Below are positions 1 through 6,863 of a stretch of 30,786 bases of DNA, in pieces. Origin of the DNA: a virus. Below the pieces are notes generated by a model. It was not told the DNA's origin, did no database searches, and saw only the letters and a program-made list of their open reading frames with translations. Location of the stretch: positions 1 to 30,786 of IMG/VR virus record IMGVR_UViG_3300006052_000023; one strand, given 5' to 3'. Positions within the stretch are counted from its first letter, which is position 1. Every line of letters begins with the position of its first letter. Position numbers and translations under genes: made by a program.

Positions 1-379
1 GCTGATTACTCTGCCCTTCTTGCCTCCTCTGGATCAAGATGTTTGGTCCGACCGGCAATGGGAACCTTTTCAACTGGACCGCGATCTTTCCGACGGAGGT
101 ACGGAACTGGTTCAATACGGTGCGGGGGTTCTCGATGGTTGGGATACCGATGCCGATCAACAGTTTGCCGGACCCGTTTATTTAACGGACCGCGATCTAT
201 CGGATGCGGGAACAGAGCTGATTACTCTGCCCTTCTTGCCTCCTCTGGATCAAGATATTTGGTCCGACCGACAATGGGAACCTTTTCAACTGGACCGCGA
301 TCTTTCCGATGGAGGTACGGAGCTGGTTCAATATGGACCGGGGGTTCTCGATGGATGGGATAGCGACGCCGATCAGCAA
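1..379 (+). repeat. Near-identical direct repeat at the left edge
   Basis: Bases 1 to about 163 match bases 217 to about 379 at an offset of 216 bases (72 codons) with roughly a dozen mismatches, several of them synonymous. The first 40 bases of the two copies are identical. This is the most recently duplicated block in the repeat gene, whose other repeats are conserved mainly at protein level. Confidence 0.85.
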
Positions 380-1933
380 AAGCCACAGATTCCTTTGTTT
401 GGCCTAGATACATTGTCCGATGAGGGAGTGGAAAAAATTACGCTTCCGCCGATTGTTACTTCTTTCACTTGGGATGATCCGGCCGAACAGCAAAAATCAA
501 TGCCGGATTTATTTAAAGACCATCTTTTGGATGAGGGCGTGGAACTTATCCAATATGGTCCGGGAACTTTGGATGGATGGGATACCGATTCGGATCAGCA
601 ACTATCCGGTCCATTTTTTGTAGTGGACCGGGACATTCCAGACTATTCAATAGAACTTGTACAGTACGGTGCGGGGGTTCTCGACGGATGGGATACCGAT
701 GCTGATCAACAAAAGCTGCAGATTCCTTCGTTTGGTCTGGATACCTTATTGGACGAAGGTGTTGAAAAAATTACGCTTCCTCCGATTGTCACGTCATTTA
801 CATGGGATGATCCGGCTGAACAACAACGTCCGATGCCGGATACGTACAAAGACCATGTTTCTGACGAAGGTGTCGAACTTATTCAATATGGTCCGGGGGT
901 TCTTTCCGGTTGGGTTTTGGACGCGGAGCAACAAATCTCTACTAATTTTTATATTGGCTTAATTGGGCCTCCTTGGATGGGTTTTGATGTTCAAGAAGAC
1001 CGCGATTGGCCAAATTTAATTCTTTACGGTCCCGGTGTTCTCGATGGATGGGATACTGATGCCGACCAACAACGTTTGCAATTACCTGTTTTTGGTATGG
1101 ATATCTTATCGGATGAAGGTGTGGAAAAAATTACCCTTCCTCCGTTGGTTTCCTCGTATACTTGGGATGATCCGGCCGAGCAACAAAAATCGTTACCGGA
1201 TGTGTTTAAAGATCATCTGACTGACGAGGCAGTTGAATTAATCCAATATGGTCCCGGCGTCCTTGACGGTTGGGATACCGATGCTGATTCACAAAAACCT
1301 TCCGACCTCTACCTTACCGACCGCGACCTTATGGACAACGGGGTGGAGGCCCTCGTATACGGGCCGGGGGTTTTAACGGGGTGGGATACCGACGCCGACG
1401 CTCAAAAACCGACCGACTTATATCAGATCGATCGGGACCTTATGGACTCGGCCGTGGAACTGGTACAGTACGGTGCGGGGGTCCTATCGGGATGGGATTC
1501 GCCGCCCGAGTCGCAATTACCCGCGGTTTACGTTGTACGAGACTTGGACGAGGATCGGCAATGGACAAATTATATTGTTCTTCCACCGGTTCCGACGGCC
1601 TCGCCTCTTGACGATGTTTTTCAACAACAGAGTCTTTTCAAAATATACCTAGACTCCGTAGAAGAACAGGCAAAACAGATTATTCTTCCGCCTTTTGAGG
1701 CCGATGAACAATCTCGTTTTATCTTGGTACTTCCGGTCCCATCTTTTCAAGATTGGACTCAAGAAACTAACTTTCTATACTCTTTGATTTCGCGGAGATG
1801 TTTTGCTTTGTTTGCCGGTTTATTGGCGGCTCAGGCCCAAGAAATATCTTCGCAATTGACTGGAAAATCTCTGGTTACGGCGGCCGTTCTGACGCCTCAA
1901 ACGGCGGTGCTGGGGGGAGGTATCTTTGTCTAG
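2..1933 (+). CDS. Repeat-built acidic protein, 5'-truncated by window edge
   Basis: The reading frame is open to the left edge. The apparent TTG start at 20 is not a start: codons 2-19 read LITLPF, which matches the same context inside the gene about 72 residues later, so the gene begins outside the window. About 640 residues are visible. Most are degenerate repeats of about 35-40 residues with cores such as DRDLSDGGTELVQYG and GVLDGWDTDADQQ, alternating with GLDTLSDEGVEKITLPP and FTWDDPAEQQ. Near residues 110-410 a larger unit of about 111-120 residues recurs three times. The repeats fade after about position 1560 and the last 50 residues are more hydrophobic. I do not recognise the family. 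Its place beside small structural genes and its repeat architecture suggest a virion surface or fibre protein; the aspartate clusters could bind calcium, but that is inference. Confidence 0.8.
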   Translation: MITLPFLPPLDQDVWSDRQWEPFQLDRDLSDGGTELVQYGAGVLDGWDTDADQQFAGPVYLTDRDLSDAGTELITLPFLPPLDQDIWSDRQWEPFQLDRDLSDGGTELVQYGPGVLDGWDSDADQQKPQIPLFGLDTLSDEGVEKITLPPIVTSFTWDDPAEQQKSMPDLFKDHLLDEGVELIQYGPGTLDGWDTDSDQQLSGPFFVVDRDIPDYSIELVQYGAGVLDGWDTDADQQKLQIPSFGLDTLLDEGVEKITLPPIVTSFTWDDPAEQQRPMPDTYKDHVSDEGVELIQYGPGVLSGWVLDAEQQISTNFYIGLIGPPWMGFDVQEDRDWPNLILYGPGVLDGWDTDADQQRLQLPVFGMDILSDEGVEKITLPPLVSSYTWDDPAEQQKSLPDVFKDHLTDEAVELIQYGPGVLDGWDTDADSQKPSDLYLTDRDLMDNGVEALVYGPGVLTGWDTDADAQKPTDLYQIDRDLMDSAVELVQYGAGVLSGWDSPPESQLPAVYVVRDLDEDRQWTNYIVLPPVPTASPLDDVFQQQSLFKIYLDSVEEQAKQIILPPFEADEQSRFILVLPVPSFQDWTQETNFLYSLISRRCFALFAGLLAAQAQEISSQLTGKSLVTAAVLTPQTAVLGGGIFV

Positions 1934-2333
1934 TTCGCCGCTGTTTCCGATTCCTACTATTTTTCAACTTGATAACACAAATAACCAGTATTTTCAGTGG
2001 GGACCAATTGTCGATGGTCTGTCGGTGGTAAACGGGGTTTTGGTTTCTAACCCGACATACGTCGCTGACATGACAATTACGGTATCTCTTTATATGAATC
2101 GAGACATCTACAACCCCACGGCCACCCCCGGAACGCTGGTTTCTGCCTTTGGCACCGGTGGCCAATTGGTGATGACCTACACGGGTTCATCCGGGATTTA
2201 CCAGGTTACGATTCCAAGTTTTACGGCGACCCCCGGAGGAAATTACGTCATGGTTCTTGACGCGCCCTCTTCTCCCAGTGGTTATCAAGGACACTGGGAG
2301 AAAAGTGTGAATATAACAACAAGACAATCTTAA
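1926..2333 (+). CDS. Small beta-rich phage protein, Ig-like
   Basis: A 135-residue protein starting with TTG at 1926. The start is supported by a GGGGGAGG ribosome binding site at 1912-1920, five bases upstream, and overlaps the end of the repeat gene by eight bases, suggesting translational coupling. After a short N-terminal segment the sequence looks like a single beta sandwich: VADMTITVSLYMNRD, then a polar stretch, then GQLVMTYTGSSGIYQVTIP, a GGNYVMVLDA strand and a terminal GHWEKSVNI strand. The order (strand, 'T..G', 'Y.V.IP', 'G..Y...', 'G.WE') resembles Ig-like accessory proteins common in phage structural regions. There is no signal peptide or membrane segment. A role alongside the upstream repeat protein is inference. 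Confidence 0.75.
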   Translation: MSSSPLFPIPTIFQLDNTNNQYFQWGPIVDGLSVVNGVLVSNPTYVADMTITVSLYMNRDIYNPTATPGTLVSAFGTGGQLVMTYTGSSGIYQVTIPSFTATPGGNYVMVLDAPSSPSGYQGHWEKSVNITTRQS

Positions 2334-2344
2334 AAGGAGAAGCT

Positions 2345-2614
2345 ATGCAAGATGCAAAGGGAAACGAACTCAAAGTCGGTGGCAAAATCTACATTCACGG
2401 TATTATCAAAGAAATGCGAGATGACGGAACCGTCTTTATCAAAACTTCTCATGGCGACATGTTCGTAAGTGTCAAACCTGAAAATGTGGTGTCGGCGCCC
2501 ACGGTTGTTTCTACTGATATTTCAACGCCTGATCCTGATCCCGACCCAATTGCCGTGACTTCCGATTCGGCTTCATCCCCGATTGAGACAAAAGGAAAAG
2601 GAAAGATGAAGTAA
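2345..2614 (+). CDS. Small SH3-like hypothetical protein
   Basis: 89 residues, starting at ATG 2345 behind AAAAGGAG. The first half (GNELKVGGKIYIHGIIKEM, DGTVFIKT, SVKPENVVSA) reads as a small beta barrel of the SH3/KOW-like kind often found in small phage proteins. The second half is a low-complexity tail rich in Asp, Pro and Ser, ending in a Lys/Gly-rich stretch. It overlaps the next start by one base (TAATG). Function unknown; no catalytic motif is visible. Confidence 0.7.
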   Translation: MQDAKGNELKVGGKIYIHGIIKEMRDDGTVFIKTSHGDMFVSVKPENVVSAPTVVSTDISTPDPDPDPIAVTSDSASSPIETKGKGKMK

Positions 2615-2796
2615 TGTTATGTCGGGCGTCGCCTCCGTCGATCGGCCCCACCGGACAAAATTATTTGAAACCACATGTTCCGGGAACGGGCCGATATGAT
2701 GGACAAGAAAGACTCTCGTGTGTATTCTGTGGTTGCTGGTTAGGAGAAGCGTATGTACCTGGAGACAGTAGAACCATTGAGTTGGAGAAAAGTTAG
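2614..2796 (+). CDS. Small cysteine-motif hypothetical protein
   Basis: A 60-residue frame beginning at an ATG that overlaps the previous stop by one base (TAATG). It contains CVFCGCW at residues 36-42, a half zinc-ribbon type motif, in a Gly/Pro-rich context. It overlaps the next gene by 44 bases, and that gene has a better ribosome binding site, so this could be a chance frame. The coupled start and the presence of other small Cys-motif genes nearby favour a real gene. Function unknown. Confidence 0.5.
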   Translation: MLCRASPPSIGPTGQNYLKPHVPGTGRYDGQERLSCVFCGCWLGEAYVPGDSRTIELEKS

Positions 2797-3196
2797 GGTC
2801 ATTTTTTTGCGGTACTTTGACGTTCGGCGAATCCGGCGGAGTGTCGATAAGATCAAACGGGAGACGGCGGCCCTTTATCAAATGATCGCGGAAGTAACCG
2901 AGGCCAATAAGCAATTGGAAAAAGATTTAGAACAGGCCCGATCTGAACGAGATGAACTGTTAATTGAACTATCAAAGTATCAGATCGTTGACCCGAACGG
3001 AAAATGCCCCGGTTGCGGAGCAACCGACGGAGTAATCGAAACCAAGCAAGATTTTGAAAATCAGGTCGCCTATGTCGAGCATTCTTGCAAGGTTTGCAAG
3101 TGCATCTGGCCAGAGGCGCCGGTGCATAAAGACTTGGCAAAAATGTATGCCAAACCAATGCCCCCGGGTCCCGGTAAGCCGGCCGGCGTGGCATAA
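2753..3196 (+). CDS. Coiled coil plus zinc-ribbon protein
   Basis: 147 residues starting at ATG 2753 behind TAGGAG. The N-terminal part is basic with a short hydrophobic stretch (VRVIFLRYF). Residues about 30-75 form a charged heptad-like helix (VDKIKRETAALYQMIAEVTE onward) that should be a coiled coil. The C-terminal part carries C85-x2-C88 and C112-x2-C115 with about 23 residues between the pairs, a zinc-ribbon arrangement, and ends in a Pro/Gly-rich tail. It sits 14 bases before the portal gene. It is probably a small head-region or regulatory protein; a DNA-binding role is possible but not shown. Confidence 0.75.
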   Translation: MYLETVEPLSWRKVRVIFLRYFDVRRIRRSVDKIKRETAALYQMIAEVTEANKQLEKDLEQARSERDELLIELSKYQIVDPNGKCPGCGATDGVIETKQDFENQVAYVEHSCKVCKCIWPEAPVHKDLAKMYAKPMPPGPGKPAGVA

Positions 3197-3210
3197 AGGA
3201 GTGAGATAAG

Positions 3211-5271
3211 ATGAAGAAAAATGCCCTGGTAAAGTCTCCGGTTAAAATTTTACCGGCGGGTGGAAGTTATGGACGTTTGTTTACGGCGCCCTCGCCCCGC
3301 GTACAAGGAATTCGCCAGGGAATTGGATGGTTTGGGCCAGAGCAGGCGATCGCACCCGTGGCCCCGCCGGGGACGACACCCCGCGGTTTCCAATATACTC
3401 CGGGGCAAAACCTGATCTATACGCCCCGCGCCACCGAAGATTTGACAATGGAAGACCTGCGGGAATTTGCCAAGTATCCCATTGTCCGGTATATTATCGA
3501 AACCAGAATTGATCAAATTTGCCGTCAGGCGTGGTCAATTCGGGTAAAACCAAAAGCCGGCGAGTCTAACCGGCAACGTCTTGCGCGCGAGGCCGGCGAT
3601 AAGATTGTTCAACAACTTACCAATTTTTTGCAATACCCCAATCCGGATTGCACCTGGCGCAGCTTTCTTAGAATGTTGATGGACGATGTCCTGGTAATCG
3701 ACGCGCCGGCCATATTACTTCGGCGTAATGCCCTGGGGGATATTGCCGAGATGCGGGCCATTGACGGAGCTACCATTGTTCGTTACATCAATGAGCAGGG
3801 TTGGACTCCGGACAAAGGAAAGGCCTATGCTCAGTTGTGGTATGGAATTCCGATGGTGGACCTTACCACGGATCAACTGGTGTATCGCCCGGAACATCCC
3901 CGTACCAATAAATTGTACGGGTATTCTCGCGTTGAGCAGGCCTACAAGCAAATCATTCTTGGACAGAACCGTCTGGAAATGCAATTACAGTTCTATGAGA
4001 ATGGCTCGATTCCAGATGGCATCATGGTGGTTCCTCCCACCGCAACCCCAGAACAAATTGAACGTCAGCAAAATTGGATGAACTCGACGTTGGCCGGAAA
4101 CCTTTCTCGGCGTGTCCAACTTCGCCTTATTCAAGGCTTCAATATCGATGGGAAACCAGAACAAATTCTCTTTCCAAAAGAGAAATTGATCACGGATGAA
4201 ACAGATGATTTTATTATTCGGTCATTATGTTTCGCTTTCCAGGTATCTCCACAACGTTGGATGAAGATGGTCAATCGTGCCTCGGCCGAGGCCTCCCAGG
4301 AGGCCGCCGAAGAAGAGGGTCTGGCTCCTACCAAAGATTATGTCCGCGATCTCATGAACTACATTATTCAGTGTAAATTGGGTTTTGTAGAGCACGAGTT
4401 TGCATGGGCGGATCACCGCGACCCAGATATTCTTAAACAGGCCCAGGCCGACGAACTTTATGTCAAGGCCGGAATTAACACTATCAATGAAATTCGTGAA
4501 AGTAAGGGGGACGACCCGAGTCCCAATCCGGCCGCCGATCAACTGAATATCGTCACTGGACAAGGTACGGTAGAGGTTGGCCAAACTCTTCCTTCCAAGC
4601 AGGCCGAACAGCTGGCAGGATCAAAAAGCGGTACGGGTGGGCGTCCCGGTAGTTTAACAAGTACCGGAACCGTAAACAAGCCACCTTCGACGTCACAGGT
4701 TAGTCCGGCAAAACAAAAAGACTCAAAAAAGAAGGCCCTGGAAGCGGGAGATTTATCCAAAGGTTATAAATTTGCCTCTACGCAAATTAACCTTCCCGGC
4801 CCGTATGCCGAAGAAATTATCGAACTGGGTCGTAGTTTGATTCCAGAAGAAGATTTGGACGGCCGTGGGAGAGAAACGGAGCCGCATGTCACCGTAAAGT
4901 ACGGTGTTCATGAAAATGAACAACGTTTGCGAATGGCATTGGAAAATCACGAACCAATTGAAATTCTTTTGGGGCCGGTAGAGACATTCGAACCATCTGA
5001 ACATAGTGACGGAGCGGCCCCGGTAGTTATCAAAGTTATCTCTGGTGATCTTCGTAAAGTTCGCCGAGACGTGGATACTTTCGTGGGTGCCATGCCAGAT
5101 AATTTTGACTATACTCCACATGTAACCATCGCCTATGTACGGGCCGATTGCGCAAGCAAGTACCAGGGGGCGGGAGATTTCAGTGACGTGAAATTTATCG
5201 CCAAATCCATGTCTCTTTGCAAAATGGACGGAACCAAATTAGAAGTTCCGTTGGGTAAATCGGAGGAATAG
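3211..5271 (+). CDS. Portal protein with C-terminal 2H phosphoesterase domain
   Basis: 686 residues, ATG at 3211 with AAAGGAG nine bases upstream. Residues about 70-440 look like a siphophage portal: the conserved start (YPIVRYIIETRIDQICRQAW), the wing region with DDVLVIDAPAILLRR, and the long helical stretch around QNRLEMQLQFYENGSIPDG. The portal forms the dodecameric vertex ring through which DNA is packaged. A Ser/Thr/Lys-rich linker (about 445-515) leads to a second domain (about 518-686) with two H-x-T motifs, PHVTVKYG (H559, T561) and PHVTIAYV (H637, T639), the signature of 2H phosphoesterases (LigT, CPDase, phage Acb1 families), which act on 2',3'-cyclic or cyclic oligonucleotide bonds. 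The frame is continuous through both parts and I see no well-placed internal start. The domain's activity and substrate are inference. Confidence 0.92.
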   Translation: MKKNALVKSPVKILPAGGSYGRLFTAPSPRVQGIRQGIGWFGPEQAIAPVAPPGTTPRGFQYTPGQNLIYTPRATEDLTMEDLREFAKYPIVRYIIETRIDQICRQAWSIRVKPKAGESNRQRLAREAGDKIVQQLTNFLQYPNPDCTWRSFLRMLMDDVLVIDAPAILLRRNALGDIAEMRAIDGATIVRYINEQGWTPDKGKAYAQLWYGIPMVDLTTDQLVYRPEHPRTNKLYGYSRVEQAYKQIILGQNRLEMQLQFYENGSIPDGIMVVPPTATPEQIERQQNWMNSTLAGNLSRRVQLRLIQGFNIDGKPEQILFPKEKLITDETDDFIIRSLCFAFQVSPQRWMKMVNRASAEASQEAAEEEGLAPTKDYVRDLMNYIIQCKLGFVEHEFAWADHRDPDILKQAQADELYVKAGINTINEIRESKGDDPSPNPAADQLNIVTGQGTVEVGQTLPSKQAEQLAGSKSGTGGRPGSLTSTGTVNKPPSTSQVSPAKQKDSKKKALEAGDLSKGYKFASTQINLPGPYAEEIIELGRSLIPEEDLDGRGRETEPHVTVKYGVHENEQRLRMALENHEPIEILLGPVETFEPSEHSDGAAPVVIKVISGDLRKVRRDVDTFVGAMPDNFDYTPHVTIAYVRADCASKYQGAGDFSDVKFIAKSMSLCKMDGTKLEVPLGKSEE

Positions 5272-5586
5272 ATGGCCGCAAGTCAAGATTTAACAGCCGG
5301 GGGTGGTGGTCAAACGGTTAACGTTACCGGGGCCGCCGCGCAATTGGTTAAAAACGGAGGTGGACGATTGGAGGCCGTCTTGGTGACGGCCGTCAATACC
5401 GGTACCACATGGACTTTTTACGATTTCAATAGTATTACCGGATATGTCAATGGAACTATCATCGGTGTAATTCCATCCGGTACCACGGCCGGCACCATTT
5501 TTCGTTTACAAATGCCAACCTCCCTAGGTATCGTCGCAGTTCCCACGGGTGGTTCGGCCGGATCGCTTACCACCAGTTTTTGTTAA
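5272..5586 (+). CDS. Small head-region protein, possible decoration protein
   Basis: 104 residues, ATG directly after the portal stop, with CGGAGGA a few bases before. It is Gly/Thr/Val-rich: LVKNGGGRLEAVLVTAVNTG, then TTWTFYDFNS, GTIIGVIPSG and LQMPTSLGIVAVPTGGSAGS. This pattern of short strands and turns, with 'GTI.GV.P' followed by 'G..F.LQMP...GI..VPTGGS', resembles a small beta protein that recurs beside portal and capsid genes in many phages. A capsid decoration or accessory role is plausible from position; the sequence has no diagnostic motif. Confidence 0.75.
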   Translation: MAASQDLTAGGGGQTVNVTGAAAQLVKNGGGRLEAVLVTAVNTGTTWTFYDFNSITGYVNGTIIGVIPSGTTAGTIFRLQMPTSLGIVAVPTGGSAGSLTTSFC

Positions 5587-5627
5587 TCGGGGGCGGGAAA
5601 AATATCTCGCCTCAAGAAAGGACTACC

Positions 5628-6059
5628 ATGAAAAATCAACGGAGAGGTCTACCGGCCATCTCCACTGAAATTGCCCAAATAAAATGCGAACAAGAACTAT
5701 TTCGTGTTACTGGTTTGTTAATTGCCTTGTTACGGCATAAACATGAAGGTCGGGCATTTATCCCGGCTCAACTTGCCCAAGATAGTCAGCATTTGGGCGT
5801 ACATCACCAGTTTATTCCAGAGTTACGAACGCTTCGAATTACGGTGGTGGGACGAGACGGGCAACCGATTAAGGAGGTTCTTGATAAGTCCGATCTTGAA
5901 CTATCCGGCGCAGAAAATCCAGTAAATACTGAATTTGATTCTGAGTCTCAACCTGAACCTCCACCAGAACCGCTCAATTGCAGTGGCGACTGGCATAAAC
6001 AGACCGATGCCTTGGGTCTTCGTTGTCCACTGTGCGGAAGGAGTGATAAAGTGTTATGA
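5628..6059 (+). CDS. Small hypothetical protein with C-terminal Cys/His cluster
   Basis: 143 residues. I choose ATG 5628, preceded by GAAAGGA, rather than a TTG at 5580 that overlaps the previous gene without a ribosome binding site. Residues about 13-60 are probably helical (STEIAQIKCEQELFRVTGLL onward). The middle is charged, followed by a Glu/Pro-rich linker. The C-terminus carries NCSGDWH and RCPLCGRS, a C-x4-H ... C-x2-C cluster that could bind zinc. It overlaps the next start by four bases (ATGA). Function unknown. Confidence 0.7.
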   Translation: MKNQRRGLPAISTEIAQIKCEQELFRVTGLLIALLRHKHEGRAFIPAQLAQDSQHLGVHHQFIPELRTLRITVVGRDGQPIKEVLDKSDLELSGAENPVNTEFDSESQPEPPPEPLNCSGDWHKQTDALGLRCPLCGRSDKVL

Positions 6060-6223
6060 TTTCCGAGTTGAAGTTGGTACCGACTAAAAAGCCGGTTAAA
6101 ACTGACTCGAATGTCATTGAAAAATCCGGCGAAGAATCTTTGGAAAAATCCCTCGAAGCCAAAGAAATGAAACAAATAAAATACCCGGGGCGTCGCTCTC
6201 CGGCCATGAAGAAAAGGAGATAA
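6056..6223 (+). CDS. 55-residue charged hypothetical protein
   Basis: A short frame starting at ATG 6056, overlapping the previous stop in an ATGA junction, with AAGGAG at 6038-6043 (a slightly long spacing of 12 bases). The product is rich in Lys and Glu (VIEKSGEESLEKSLEAKEMK) and ends in a basic tail (PGRRSPAMKKRR). Its last codons supply the AAAAGGAG ribosome binding site of the following gene. The coupled start and the lack of any other use for this 170-base stretch support it. No domain is recognised. Confidence 0.55.
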   Translation: MISELKLVPTKKPVKTDSNVIEKSGEESLEKSLEAKEMKQIKYPGRRSPAMKKRR

Positions 6224-6228
6224 GTACT

Positions 6229-6840
6229 ATGAAGGGAAATGTAATTCGCTTGATTTTTGTCACCTGCCTCGTTTTTTTCGCCCTTTCCATGTCCAGCGTA
6301 GCGCAGCTTAATTCTTTGCCGACTACCTGCGTTCCCGGTGGTTTGAATGATACGGTTACTTTGCAGGCCCCCGGAGGTGCGCAATCTCCCTCGACTCCCT
6401 CGGGACTTTGGAAATGCACGGCGATCAATCAGTTTACTTTTTTCGGTTCTACCACCGGTAACGCCCTGGTGGGTGCGACCCCCATCGGAGGTTCTATTAC
6501 CTTTACCGGCCTGTCTGCCACGCAGTCTGGCACTCTGGCCGCCTCGGCACTACCGGGTTTGTATTCTGTTTCTATGTATTTGGATCAGATCGCGGCCTGC
6601 GCGACCGGAACCGGTACCGTGGTAGTAACCTTCACCTATACGGACGATGTTGGTTCTCGAACCACGGCCAACCAGACTCTTACCATGACTACCACCCCGG
6701 CCTCGAACGCTCCCGTGCAGGTGACCCTGGTAATGTGGAATAACGCGGCGGCCAACATTACCTATACTTCCACGTACACGGCCTGTACCACCGGAACCGG
6801 AACGTACTCTCTGCGCGCCGTGGCCGAAAAAGTATTGTAA
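6229..6840 (+). CDS. Secreted-type protein with signal peptide, beta-rich
   Basis: 203 residues, ATG 6229 with GGAG nine bases upstream. The N-terminus is a textbook signal peptide: MKGNVIR, a hydrophobic core LIFVTCLVFFALSM, then SSVAQ, giving a type I signal peptidase site after Ala about residue 25. The only core cysteine is not in a lipobox. The mature part is Thr/Gly/Ala-rich with alternating strands, and six cysteines could form disulfides in the periplasm. It lies between head genes and the protease-scaffold gene, where exported proteins are not expected. It could be a moron-type gene affecting the host surface or a virion-associated beta protein. Function is unknown. Confidence 0.75.
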   Translation: MKGNVIRLIFVTCLVFFALSMSSVAQLNSLPTTCVPGGLNDTVTLQAPGGAQSPSTPSGLWKCTAINQFTFFGSTTGNALVGATPIGGSITFTGLSATQSGTLAASALPGLYSVSMYLDQIAACATGTGTVVVTFTYTDDVGSRTTANQTLTMTTTPASNAPVQVTLVMWNNAAANITYTSTYTACTTGTGTYSLRAVAEKVL

Positions 6841-6863
6841 TCTGAGAAAAAGGAGCCAGCTTT

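Noticed and set aside
1-1560. CRISPR-like or intergenic repeat array at the left edge
   Set aside because: Repeats are in one open reading frame, are multiples of three apart and degenerate at codon level, as expected for protein repeats.
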